Assembly: GCA_965217195.1 (NCBI GenBank)
Contig: CBDCHL010000003.1
Coordinates: 744,001-808,000, forward strand
Direction of reading: 5' to 3'
DNA: 64,000 nucleotides
Origin: UBA6623 sp965217195
GTDB lineage: Bacteria; Acidobacteriota; Terriglobia; Bryobacterales; UBA6623
In this document: positions 54,260 to 62,607 of the stretch, in pieces
Layout: the number at the start of each line of letters is the position of its first letter
How positions within the stretch are numbered: position 1 is the first letter of the stretch
Notes under the pieces: generated by a model
Seen by the model: the letters and a program-made list of their open reading frames with translations, nothing else
Database searches by the model: none
What the model was told of the DNA's origin: nothing
Position numbers and translations under genes: made by a program

Positions 54260-54702
54260 TTCCTGCCTCGGCTTTTTCTTGTGGTTTTCGGGTCTTGCGG
54301 GAGTTGCCTCGCTGAGCCCGCAAGGGGTTCATTCAGGCGCCGGCCGAAGGATCGACCACGGTAAGAGCAGGGCGAAGTACTTTTCAGCGCCGTTTCGGCG
54401 ACCACGCTCAGGGAGCGAATTGGAGTATACGGGGCAACCCGCAACTACCCCGCATTTCTCACCAGCTGACGGGCGAAGCACTTGATAGGCACGCCATTAC
54501 TTCGTTGCGCTTGCTTGCCGTGCTCACCGTACTGCCCAGACCGCTTGAAAAATTTAGTTTGGCGGCAAGGCACTATTCCTGAGTGACCGCATCGTGTGGC
54601 GATGCGGCTCTGTTTGGCAAGTGGTTTCCTCCGCGCCGGCAGCTCGACGCCTTCCCAACAAGGTCGGGGAAACGTGTTTTTTCACATGGTCTGAGTACTA
54701 AC
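54260..54702 (+). other. intergenic region with truncated MITE
   Basis: About 440 bp between TonB receptor 2 and the convergent DUF1501 gene. It holds the left half of the MITE (54446-54540). The rest shows nothing recognisable on either strand. Confidence 0.45.
54446..54540 (+). mobile_element. MITE-like repeat, copy 3 (left half only)
   Basis: It begins with TACCCCGCATTTCTCACCAG, matching the termini of the other copies, and follows them through TTACTTCGTTGCGCTTGC and GCCGTGCTCACCGTACTG. It then breaks off around 54530-54540, where the sequence becomes unrelated (CCGCTTGAAAAATTTAG). The right half and right terminal repeat are missing. Confidence 0.75.
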
Positions 54703-56133
54703 TTAGGCCAAAAGCCCTTTCACCACCGTTCCGTGCACGTCGGTCAGCCGAAACCGCCTGCCTTGGTATTTGTAGGTCAGTTTGGTGTGGTCGATGCCCA
54801 TGAGGTGCAGAATGGTCGCCTGGATGTCGTGGACGTGCACCGGGTTTTCGACGATGTTGAACCCGTAGTCGTCCGATTTGCCGTGCACATGTCCACCTCG
54901 GACTCCGCCGCCGGCCATCCACAGCGAGAAGGTTCTCCCATGATGGTCCCGCCCATAATCGTCAGGCTTTGGCTTACCCTGTGCGTAAGGCGTGCGCCCG
55001 AATTCGCCGCCCCAGATGACGAGCGTATCTTCCAGCAGGCCCCGCTGCTTCAGGTCCCGCACCAAGGCGGCTGAAGGTTGATCGGTGTCGCGGGCCAAGA
55101 CGGGCAGCTTCTTTGGCAACTCGCCGTGGTGGTCCCAGCCGCGGTGATAGAGCTGGATGAAGCGGACGTCGCGCTCGGCCAGGCGGCGCGCCAGTAAGCA
55201 GTTGGCCGCGAACGTGCCGGGAGTCCGGGACGCCGGCCCGTAGAGGTCGTAAACGGAGTCCGGCTCGTGGGTGATATCCATCAGCTCGGGCACGCTGGCT
55301 TGCATCCGGAACGCCATCTCGTATTGCTCAATGCGGGTTTCGATTTCGGGATCCCCGACACGTTCGTAGAGCTTGGTGTTGAACGCGGCGATGCCGTCGA
55401 GCATCTTCCGACGCCGGTCGCGTGTAATCCCGGCCGGATCGGAGAGATAGAGGACGGGGTCGCCGGAGCTGCGAAACCGGACGCCCTGATGCCGGCTGGG
55501 CAAGAATCCCGCGCCCCAGAGCCGAGCCAGCAGCCCCTGCCCCGCGGTTCCCTCGCTCGGAACCGAGTTCAGCACGACAAACGCGGGGAGATTTTCGTTG
55601 GCGCTCCCCAATCCGTACTCCAACCATGCGCCCATACTGGGACGCCCCGGCAGTTGACTTCCCGTTTGCAGGAACGTGATGGCGGGGTCGTGGTTGATGG
55701 CCTCGGTATGCGCGGAATGGATGACGCAGATGTCGTCGACGATTTTCGCCGTGTGCGGCAGCAGATCGCTGAGGGCGATTCCGGATTCTCCGTGCCGCTG
55801 AAAACCGTACATTGTGGGTACGACGGGGAAGCGGTCTTGGTGGGCGACCATGCCGGTGACCCGCTGACCGCCGAAGATCGACTCCGGGATGTCCTCGTCA
55901 AAGCGGCCCTTCAACGCAGGCTTGTCATCGAACAGATCCAGGTGGGAAGGCCCGCCTGACTGGAATAGAAAGATCACGCGCTTGGCGCGCGGCGCGAAGT
56001 TCGGAAACACGCCGCTCGCGGCGCCTTCGGCCGTTCCCGAAAGGCAATGGAGCGCGGCCGCTCCCATGCCGTACGCCGACTTCGCGAGGAAGTCGCGACG
56101 AGAAACGTAGCTCGCGAAGTTTCGGCAACTCAT
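54703..56133 (-). CDS. DUF1501 Tat-exported protein, copy 3
   Basis: A 476-residue DUF1501 protein with a Tat-like signal (YVSRRDFLAKSAYGMGAAAL). Motifs include LFQSGGPSHLDLFDDKPALK, QRHGESGIALSDLLPHTAKI, VIWGGEFGRTPYAQ, YGRDHHGRTFSLWMAGGGVR and the terminal IQATILHLMGIDHTKLTYKY. The start is placed at 56133 (an ATG at 56136 is next to it) because AAGGAGG lies 5 bases upstream; an apparent longer frame reaching 56184 is only read-through into the MITE. It is preceded on the same strand by the third DUF1553 protein, from which it is separated by the MITE at 56149-56347, so the cytochrome/DUF1501 pair has been split by an insertion. Confidence 0.92.
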   Translation of the reverse strand: MSCRNFASYVSRRDFLAKSAYGMGAAALHCLSGTAEGAASGVFPNFAPRAKRVIFLFQSGGPSHLDLFDDKPALKGRFDEDIPESIFGGQRVTGMVAHQDRFPVVPTMYGFQRHGESGIALSDLLPHTAKIVDDICVIHSAHTEAINHDPAITFLQTGSQLPGRPSMGAWLEYGLGSANENLPAFVVLNSVPSEGTAGQGLLARLWGAGFLPSRHQGVRFRSSGDPVLYLSDPAGITRDRRRKMLDGIAAFNTKLYERVGDPEIETRIEQYEMAFRMQASVPELMDITHEPDSVYDLYGPASRTPGTFAANCLLARRLAERDVRFIQLYHRGWDHHGELPKKLPVLARDTDQPSAALVRDLKQRGLLEDTLVIWGGEFGRTPYAQGKPKPDDYGRDHHGRTFSLWMAGGGVRGGHVHGKSDDYGFNIVENPVHVHDIQATILHLMGIDHTKLTYKYQGRRFRLTDVHGTVVKGLLA

Positions 56134-56148
56134 CATCGCCTCCTTGTC

Positions 56149-56347
56149 CAGCCTGTATTTCTCACCACCTGGCGGTCGAAGCACGCAATAGGCCTGTCAT
56201 TACTTCGTTACGGTTGCCTGGCGTGCTCACCGTACTGTTCGAGTACGCCTCTTTGCTTAAGAAATGGGGCGTCAGGCGGCCCGTGCCTCGTACTGACAGC
56301 CCTCTCACGCACTTGGCCTCGCCACGTGGTGAAGAAATGCAGCCTAG
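56149..56347 (+). mobile_element. MITE-like repeat, copy 4 (complete)
   Basis: A ~199-bp element between the cytochrome and DUF1501 genes. Termini are CAGCCTGTATTTCTCACCAC (56149-56168) and, on the right, the complement of TAGGCTGCATTTCTTCACCA. It matches copy 1 along its length, apart from an insertion of ~14 bp in the middle (TTTGCTTAAGAAAT). Its right end includes the TAG stop codon of the upstream cytochrome gene (56344-56346). Confidence 0.82.
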
Positions 56348-59300
56348 CTCTTCGTGATCACCTCATCCAGATTCAAGATCACGCTCGCAATCGCCGTGTA
56401 GGCCGCGAGTTGCGGAGCGGGGATGCCCGAATCCGGAGCCGAGGCGCCGACGGCCAACAGTCCGGCCGCGGCTTCCTCATCATCAATATAGGACCGCAGC
56501 ATTTCGTTCAGCAGGCCTTCCGCAAGGGTTCTTTCATCGGCGTCGGGGGAACGCCCCGCCGCCAACCGGAAGCCGAATTCGATGCGCAAATCCGCCGTCT
56601 TCCCGCCCTCACGGATCATTCGCTCGGCCAGCTTTCTGGCGGCCTCGACGAACGTAGGGTCGTTCAGCAAGGTCAAGGCTTGCAGAGGCGTGTTCGTGAT
56701 CGAGCGCCGGGTCGTACAGAACTCGCGGTCGGGCGCGTCGAAAACCGTCATCGTGGGATGGGGCAGAGTCCGCTTCCAAAAGGTGTACACACTACGGCGA
56801 TAGCGGTCGGCGCCCTCGCTCTCATCCCAAGTCGTTCCCGGATAGTCCGCCCCGACCACGACCCCGTCATACAAACCCTTCGGCTGATAGGGCCGAACGC
56901 TCGGCCCGCCTACCCGATGCTTGAGCAAGCCGGCAAGAGCGAGCGCTTGGTCGCGGATGATTTCGGCGGGCAGACGAAACCGGGCGCCTCGGGCCAGCAG
57001 GCGGTTTTCCGGGTCGTGCGCGACGGACTCGGGCGTGAGATCGGAGGATTGGCGGTAGGTCGCCGAAAGGACGATGTTCTTGAGCAAGGCTTTCGCATCC
57101 CAGCCGGAGTCCGTGAACTCGCCCGCCAGGCGGTCGAGCAGTTTCGGATGACTCGGCGGCTCGCCCTGAAAACCGAAGTCCTCGCTGGTCTTGACCAGCC
57201 CGACGCCGAACAGCTGCTGCCAAAAGCGGTTGACAACGACGCGAGAGGTCAAGGGATGGTCGGGCTGAGTCAACCACCGAGCCAGACCCAATCGGTTTCG
57301 CGGCGCGCCCTCGGGCCAGGCCGTCGGCAGGGCCTTGGGTACTCCCGGCTTGACCGGATCGCTTGGAAGGTTGTACATGCCCCTGTTGAGAACGTAGGTC
57401 TGCCGCGGCGCGGCCATCTCGCGCATGACCATCGTGGTCGGAGCATTGCGCTTCGTCGCGAACAATTGCTCGCGGCGGGATTCCAGTTCCCGCGACTTTG
57501 TTCGGAAGCCCTTGTTGGACGAAGCCCGCAGAGAGTCCCGCAGCCACGCCGTCTCGATCGGGGAAGCCTCCCCTTGTTGCTTTCGCACGAGCGCAAACGG
57601 GATCGCCTGACTCCGAAACAGGTTCGCTACTTCAAGCTGCCTCAGCGCCCGCGGCCAGGCCGCGATTTCGTCAAGGCGCCCGTCGAAACGCGCGCCGGCT
57701 CGGCCATTGTCCCAACCCACTCGGAAAGTCGAATCGAATTTCGGCGAGGGAAACCCCAGGTCATCATGGACAAGTCGCGTCACCGTTTCGCGGCCGTCGA
57801 CGAACATTCGCACCCACGAGGCCCGAGAACGCATCGCGCTTAGGTCGGCCGCGCCCTCGTAGATCACGGCGACGTGGCGCCACTGCCCGGGTCGAATCTC
57901 GGCCCCTTCCGACCGGACGGTGATCGAGTACCCGGGATAGCGAGCGCTGAGCCGAAACTCGATTTCGCCGCCGGCAAGGCGCAGGCCGACGCCTTTGCCG
58001 TACTCGGACGAAGCCGGCTCCTGAGAGTAATCGATCGCCGAGAACAGCGGCGCGTCCTCGTGGACCGTCGACGGGTTGAGCCAAAGAGTCAGCGTCAAGG
58101 CGCCGTCATCGCAGAGTTCGACCTCCTGCTCGGTGAACTCGGGGAGCGGGGCGTCCTCGCGCGAAACGCAGGCCCGGCCGACGACACCGGTGCTGAAAGT
58201 TCCCGCGCGGGCCGTCTCATCAGGGAACTCCCCCTCGGACTCACAGCGCAAGCGGAAGTCGGCGTCGCGAGGCACGGCGGCTTGAGCGGTTCTCGCAAGG
58301 TCTCGGGCCGATGCCGCGGCGGAGGCTTTCCAACGCCATTTCGAGCCGCGGCGATCGACCTCGCGGTTGAGTTCGGCGACCGCCGCGGAAAGTCGGTCGA
58401 TCCGTTCCCGTTCGGCATCGGTCGGGGCGTGGATGAGCGGCGCGGCGTTGGCCACTCGACCGTCCTCGCCCAGCTCGGGAACAGTGTTGAAGAACGCGAA
58501 GAAGCGGTAGTAATCGCGCTGCGTGATGGGGTCGAATTTGTGGTCGTGGCAGCGCGCGCATTCCAACGAAAGACCGAGCCACGCCATGCCGAGCGTACGC
58601 ACGCGATCCGCGACGTATTCCACTCGATACTCTTCCTCGATGATTCCTCCCTCCGAGTTAATGACGTGATTGCGGTTGAAACCGGTGGCGATCAGTTGGT
58701 CGAGCGTCGGGTTCTCCAGCAGATCGCCGGCGAGCTGTTCGGTGATGAAGCGGTCGTAGGGCATGTTGCCGTTGAAGCTGTTGATCACCCAGTCGCGCCA
58801 GCGCCACATCGATCGCGCGGAGTCGTTGTTGAAGCCGTGGGTGTCCGCGTAGCGCGCCACGTCGAGCCAATCCATCGCCATGCGCTCGCCATAGCGCGGC
58901 GAGGCGAGCAGGCGGTCGACGGCGGCCTCGTAGGCGACCTCACCGAGTGAGCCCGCCTTGCGGCGGAAGGCGTCCATCTCTTCGAGAGTCGGCGGCAGTC
59001 CGGTCAGATCGAGCGAAACTCTACGGAGCCAGGTTGCGGGCGAAGCCTCGGGAGAGGGCCTGAGCCCTTCCGTGTCCAAGCGCGCCAGCACAAAGGAGTC
59101 GAGCGGCCGCTTGACCCATGCGGGATCGGAAACCGTCGGGAGGACCGGCTCGGCCGGAGCGACGAAGGCCCAATGCGCCGAGTACGCGGCGCCCGCTTCG
59201 ATCCAGCGCCGGATCAGGCTGATCTCCCTGTCGGACAGCCGGTCGTGTCCCAGGTAGGCGGGAGGCATCCGCAGCGCCTTGTTTTCCGACTCGATTCGCT

Positions 59301-59574
59301 GGAGGATCGCACTGCTGTCTGGGTCGCCCGGTTTCACCGGCGTCGCACCGCTTTGCGAGGTTCCAAATGTGCCCTCGCGGGTGTCCAGCCGCAAACCCGC
59401 CTGCCGTTTATTCGCGTCAGGGCCGTGACAGGTGAAACAACGGTCGGAGAGAATCGGCTGGATGTCGCGGTGGAAATCGGGTGTGGAGAACGTGTCTTCA
59501 GAGTGAACCGTCGGGGGCAACAGTAGCGCGGCCGCCACCGCCGGCCCGAGGGTAATAAGAACTCTGAGCGTCAT
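56344..59574 (-). CDS. PSCyt1-DUF1549-LamG-DUF1553 cytochrome-type protein, copy 3
   Basis: A 1076-residue exported protein with a signal (ITLGPAVAAALLLPPTVHSE). It has a PSCyt1 domain with CFTCHGPDANKRQAGLRLDT, DUF1549 (MAMDWLDVARYADTHGFNND; CARCHDHKFDPIT), then a LamG/concanavalin-like insertion of ~200 residues around 460-660 (ALTLTLWLNPSTVHEDAPLF; RVGWDNGRAGARFDGRLDEI), and DUF1553 (LTSRVVVNRFWQQLFGVGLV; TRRSITNTPLQALTLLNDPT). LamG domains bind carbohydrate or other ligands, so this copy probably docks a different partner or substrate from the other two. The TAG stop codon lies in the terminal repeat of the adjoining MITE. Confidence 0.9.
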   Translation of the reverse strand: MTLRVLITLGPAVAAALLLPPTVHSEDTFSTPDFHRDIQPILSDRCFTCHGPDANKRQAGLRLDTREGTFGTSQSGATPVKPGDPDSSAILQRIESENKALRMPPAYLGHDRLSDREISLIRRWIEAGAAYSAHWAFVAPAEPVLPTVSDPAWVKRPLDSFVLARLDTEGLRPSPEASPATWLRRVSLDLTGLPPTLEEMDAFRRKAGSLGEVAYEAAVDRLLASPRYGERMAMDWLDVARYADTHGFNNDSARSMWRWRDWVINSFNGNMPYDRFITEQLAGDLLENPTLDQLIATGFNRNHVINSEGGIIEEEYRVEYVADRVRTLGMAWLGLSLECARCHDHKFDPITQRDYYRFFAFFNTVPELGEDGRVANAAPLIHAPTDAERERIDRLSAAVAELNREVDRRGSKWRWKASAAASARDLARTAQAAVPRDADFRLRCESEGEFPDETARAGTFSTGVVGRACVSREDAPLPEFTEQEVELCDDGALTLTLWLNPSTVHEDAPLFSAIDYSQEPASSEYGKGVGLRLAGGEIEFRLSARYPGYSITVRSEGAEIRPGQWRHVAVIYEGAADLSAMRSRASWVRMFVDGRETVTRLVHDDLGFPSPKFDSTFRVGWDNGRAGARFDGRLDEIAAWPRALRQLEVANLFRSQAIPFALVRKQQGEASPIETAWLRDSLRASSNKGFRTKSRELESRREQLFATKRNAPTTMVMREMAAPRQTYVLNRGMYNLPSDPVKPGVPKALPTAWPEGAPRNRLGLARWLTQPDHPLTSRVVVNRFWQQLFGVGLVKTSEDFGFQGEPPSHPKLLDRLAGEFTDSGWDAKALLKNIVLSATYRQSSDLTPESVAHDPENRLLARGARFRLPAEIIRDQALALAGLLKHRVGGPSVRPYQPKGLYDGVVVGADYPGTTWDESEGADRYRRSVYTFWKRTLPHPTMTVFDAPDREFCTTRRSITNTPLQALTLLNDPTFVEAARKLAERMIREGGKTADLRIEFGFRLAAGRSPDADERTLAEGLLNEMLRSYIDDEEAAAGLLAVGASAPDSGIPAPQLAAYTAIASVILNLDEVITKS

Positions 59575-59705
59575 TGAGAAGGCTAACTCTCTTTAGAAGT
59601 ATAATACCCAAGCTGGTTGCCATGACCCGCGGTCGAGAGCGGGTGTACGACATCAATATGGAGGAATCGGCGGCCCGGACCCGAGCGGTTCCCTGTCTGA
59701 AATTT

Positions 59706-59848
59706 TTGCTGGGTTCGGCTATGGCTCAAGCCTTACGGGAAAAGGCCGTTGAAACGGCCTCGTGCCGGACGACGAGCCCTTTCAACCGGCCCTGGAAGGG
59801 CCGGCCTATTTGCATCCAAGCCCGGTGAACCGACGGTGAACCGGGCTG
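59706..59848 (+). repeat. dispersed repeat family B, copy 2
   Basis: Aligns by eye with 2005-2142. Landmarks are GGGTTCGGCTATGGCTCAAG, the hairpin AAGGCCGTTGAAACGGCCT, GGGCCGGCCTATTTGCATCC and AAGCCCGGTGAACCG. It is directly followed by a REP-like palindrome at 59850. Confidence 0.6.
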
Positions 59849-59849
59849 A

Positions 59850-59869
59850 GCGCGGACTTCCGTCCGCGC
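59850..59869 (+). repeat. isolated REP-like palindrome (covariant form)
   Basis: GCGCGGAC-TTCC-GTCCGCGC, the same stem-loop as the four RAYT-flanking REPs but with one base pair changed on both sides (T-A to C-G). It keeps the outer CTCTGTTT flank. It lies far from the transposase gene, next to repeat family B. Confidence 0.75.
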
Positions 59870-60229
59870 CTCTGTTTCTACGGCTCGCACATCCCCTATC
59901 TATATCGCACGCTCGTCGAGAGCCGGCTCCTCGACCCCGCGATGATGTATCGCTTTCGACTTCGTTGCGGTAGAGTTGTCGCAGCGAAGAATGGTTGCCT
60001 GGAGGACGATTGTTATCTCTAGTTCTTGAGGCTCATTGATAAGATCCTCGCTCAGCAACGGGCGAAAACGACATTCATGAAAAATCAGCAATCAGGTCGG
60101 GCACGGTCGGCGAACAAAGGAGCATCCGGTGTCCCGGTCAGCACATGACGCTCCCGCAACGAGGCGGGCGCTGTTCGGAATTCAATCGCTAGACCAGGTT
60201 GCTTGCCGCAATGAGCCGGCGCGAGCAAT
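59870..60229 (+). other. intergenic region; possible coding remnant
   Basis: From 59876 to 60022 one plus-strand frame reads like protein (FYGSHIPYLYRTLVESRLLD, then PAMMYRFRL) before a stop. It has no start or recognisable family and is probably a fragment. The remaining bases to 60229 show no gene or RNA. Confidence 0.35.
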
Positions 60230-62349
60230 TCAGTCCGCGCGGCCAAACTTTACTTCCAAGCGGGCGGGATCGATGATTGTGGCATCGACCCAGAGGGTCT
60301 TTCCGTCCCAAGCGTAGCGGTCCTGCGGCAAGGCGCTTCCGTCAAGCAGGACCTGCACGGCGCCTTCCGGCGCGCCGCTGAACTCAAAGACCGGATTGAC
60401 GGTGCGGAAGTTCGGAGAGATCCGCAGGGAAACCTCGCTCCCTTGGACGCGGACCCGGATGGCTCGACGCTCTTGGGCGTGGGAGGGATGGTCGAGTTCT
60501 CCTCCCTCCACCCCGACCGAGGGCGGCCGGCTGAAGCTATGCGCCCACTCGAGCAGTCGGGCGTCGGAGGCGTCCGACATTCCGATAAGCCAGGCCCATC
60601 GCTCCACCGTCATCGTCTTGGACGCCCCGAGGGTATCGATCATTTCGATGTCGGCCCTCGAAATGGGTTCGGGCCGATTCGTCGTGCCCCAAGTCAGCAG
60701 GCTGTTGTGAGACGGGCTATGGTGAATCCGGTCGTCGACGGACCAGCCGGTCGTCTTTCCGCGCGACAAAGGCCAATGACTGCCCCAGTAGGCCGGGGTA
60801 ACGAGTTGTCCCGGTCGTAGAAGGGGCCAAAGGGACCCCGCGGGTAGTGCCCCTTGTCGGGATGGAAGTAGATCGCGGCTTGGGTTTCGTCCTTGTGGAG
60901 GCGAATGCGATAGACGACCGGTAGGCTCCGCTCGGCATGAAGCGGATCCGGAAAAACGGAGTTGAAGAGGGCGTGGTCGGGGAAGCGAACCTCATACTTC
61001 CCGCCGTCGAAATAAAGGAAATCGACCATGTTCTTGGGCAGAACATCCAAAGGGTACGCCGACTGAGGAGTCAAAACGATGAACTCGCTCAATTCATACT
61101 CCGTGCCCGGCTTGCGGGTCAGGCTGAGGACGCGGGTGCCGAATCCATCGGGGTAAAAGTAGAAGTCTTCGACCGCCTGGTCACCAAACACCTGGTAGGT
61201 GAAATCCGTACTTTGGTAGGTCCACCTTACATGAACGCGGGCCGGGGTCGATTCGATAATCTCCACGCGACCGAAGCGCAGCTCCTTATCCATCAGCGGT
61301 TCAATGGAGTCGACGAAGGCGCCGGGAGGAGGCGTCGTCTCAGCCCACTCGTAACACATGCCGGTGTTGTTTTCTCCCATCCAGAACGGGATGTAGCTCG
61401 AACCGCGCCAGAAAACGAACCTTCCACCGGTGGGAAGGGTCACCACGACGTCCTGGAGTGATTCATCCCAGGCCGTGTCGTAGTCGATGAAATCCAACTT
61501 GCCTCCGCCGGCCGTGTTGACGGAGATCGGGGGGTCGTAGCGAAGCTTCAACTTGGTGGCTCCGAAGGGAGGCAGATTCGGCGCCGAGGCGACGTACATC
61601 GCATTGATCTTCTTGTGCCAAAGTTCCTTCCGCTGGGAATCGAGCAGCGCCACGTGAAGAACATCATTTGCACCGGCCGGGCGGACAGCGTCCAACGTCA
61701 ACTTCGCTTCCGAGCGCTTTCTGTCTTGCACTTCCAAAGCCGCCGAGACCCTGCCCTGTTCGTCGGACTCGAACCACGCGACAAGTCGGCCGTCGGGAAC
61801 AGATTGTCCGTAGGCAATGGCCGCCGCCTCCACTTCCGTCTTTCGTCCCGGAGCCAGCAGCAGCCAGTCGTGAGGCACGAAGATCGTGCCGAGATCCACC
61901 GGATTCACCAATCCGGCGGGCCGTGCCAAGGCCTCGACTTGGATCGGAGGCAACGGTACCTCCTTTCGGGCCAACTCCAGATCCTCTCCCTCAAAGCGAC
62001 AACGAGAGTAGAGGGCGATTTCCTCGGGATGGGTTTCGAGGATCGCCTTGGCAACGCCGCCGTGCAGGGCCTCTGCCGAGGTCTTGCGGCCGAAAGTCCG
62101 CCTGATGACGCTCAGTACCTTACGCTCGGTTTCTTGCCCGTTGACGTATCCGGCCAGATAGTATTCCCTCAATAGGCGCTGGTCGGATTCGATTTCGACG
62201 CCAACAGTGATCGGCCGTCCGAGGCGGTCGAGGCCGAAAGGAGGACGCCATGCATGCCCTTCCTCGATCGTTACAGCGACCGCCTTGACGGTCTCGTTAC
62301 ACACGCCTTCGGCGGCCGCGGCGGCGGCGGGCAGGCACAAAGCGACCAA
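60230..62349 (-). pseudogene. secreted protein of unknown function, one frameshift
   Basis: A ~705-residue protein that I cannot assign to a named family. It begins with a hydrophobic signal (LVALCLPAAAAAAEG); the only in-frame start near it is TTG 62349. It continues with beta-rich sequence (LRYDPPISVNTAGGGKLDFI; GGRFVFWRGSSYIPFWMGEN) and reaches YDRDN near 60815. There one indel moves the frame, and the protein resumes as LVTPAYWGSHWPLSRGKTTG, then DDRIHHSPSHNSLLTW and a C-terminal beta region ending at 60230. Aromatic and Asp-rich segments suggest a glycan-active or binding protein, but this is a guess. The gene may be intact with a sequencing error. Confidence 0.6.
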
Positions 62350-62607
62350 CGCGAAGATCAGCGCGTGAGGGGGCGGCGGACACCGCGGCAGCCGCCGGGC
62401 CGCGGGCGGGGCCCATGTCGCGGTGAGTCTTTATCGAACAACATTCATCGCCCTCCATTACCATTGAATCGGCACCACTGCATACTCTCGCAGGTCGATC
62501 CGGACTGTCAAGGACCCGCCCATCGGTCCTGCGACTGAGAACCTTAGAGAGCGGGCGGCGGAGCACAAATGGGTTGAACCGCCGTTGGAGTTGCGCTCCC
62601 CGCCATA

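Noticed and set aside
56134..56184. A longer N-terminus for DUF1501 copy 3 starting at 56184
   Set aside because: The extra residues are translated MITE sequence; the AAGGAGG site and Tat signal fix the start at 56133 or 56136.
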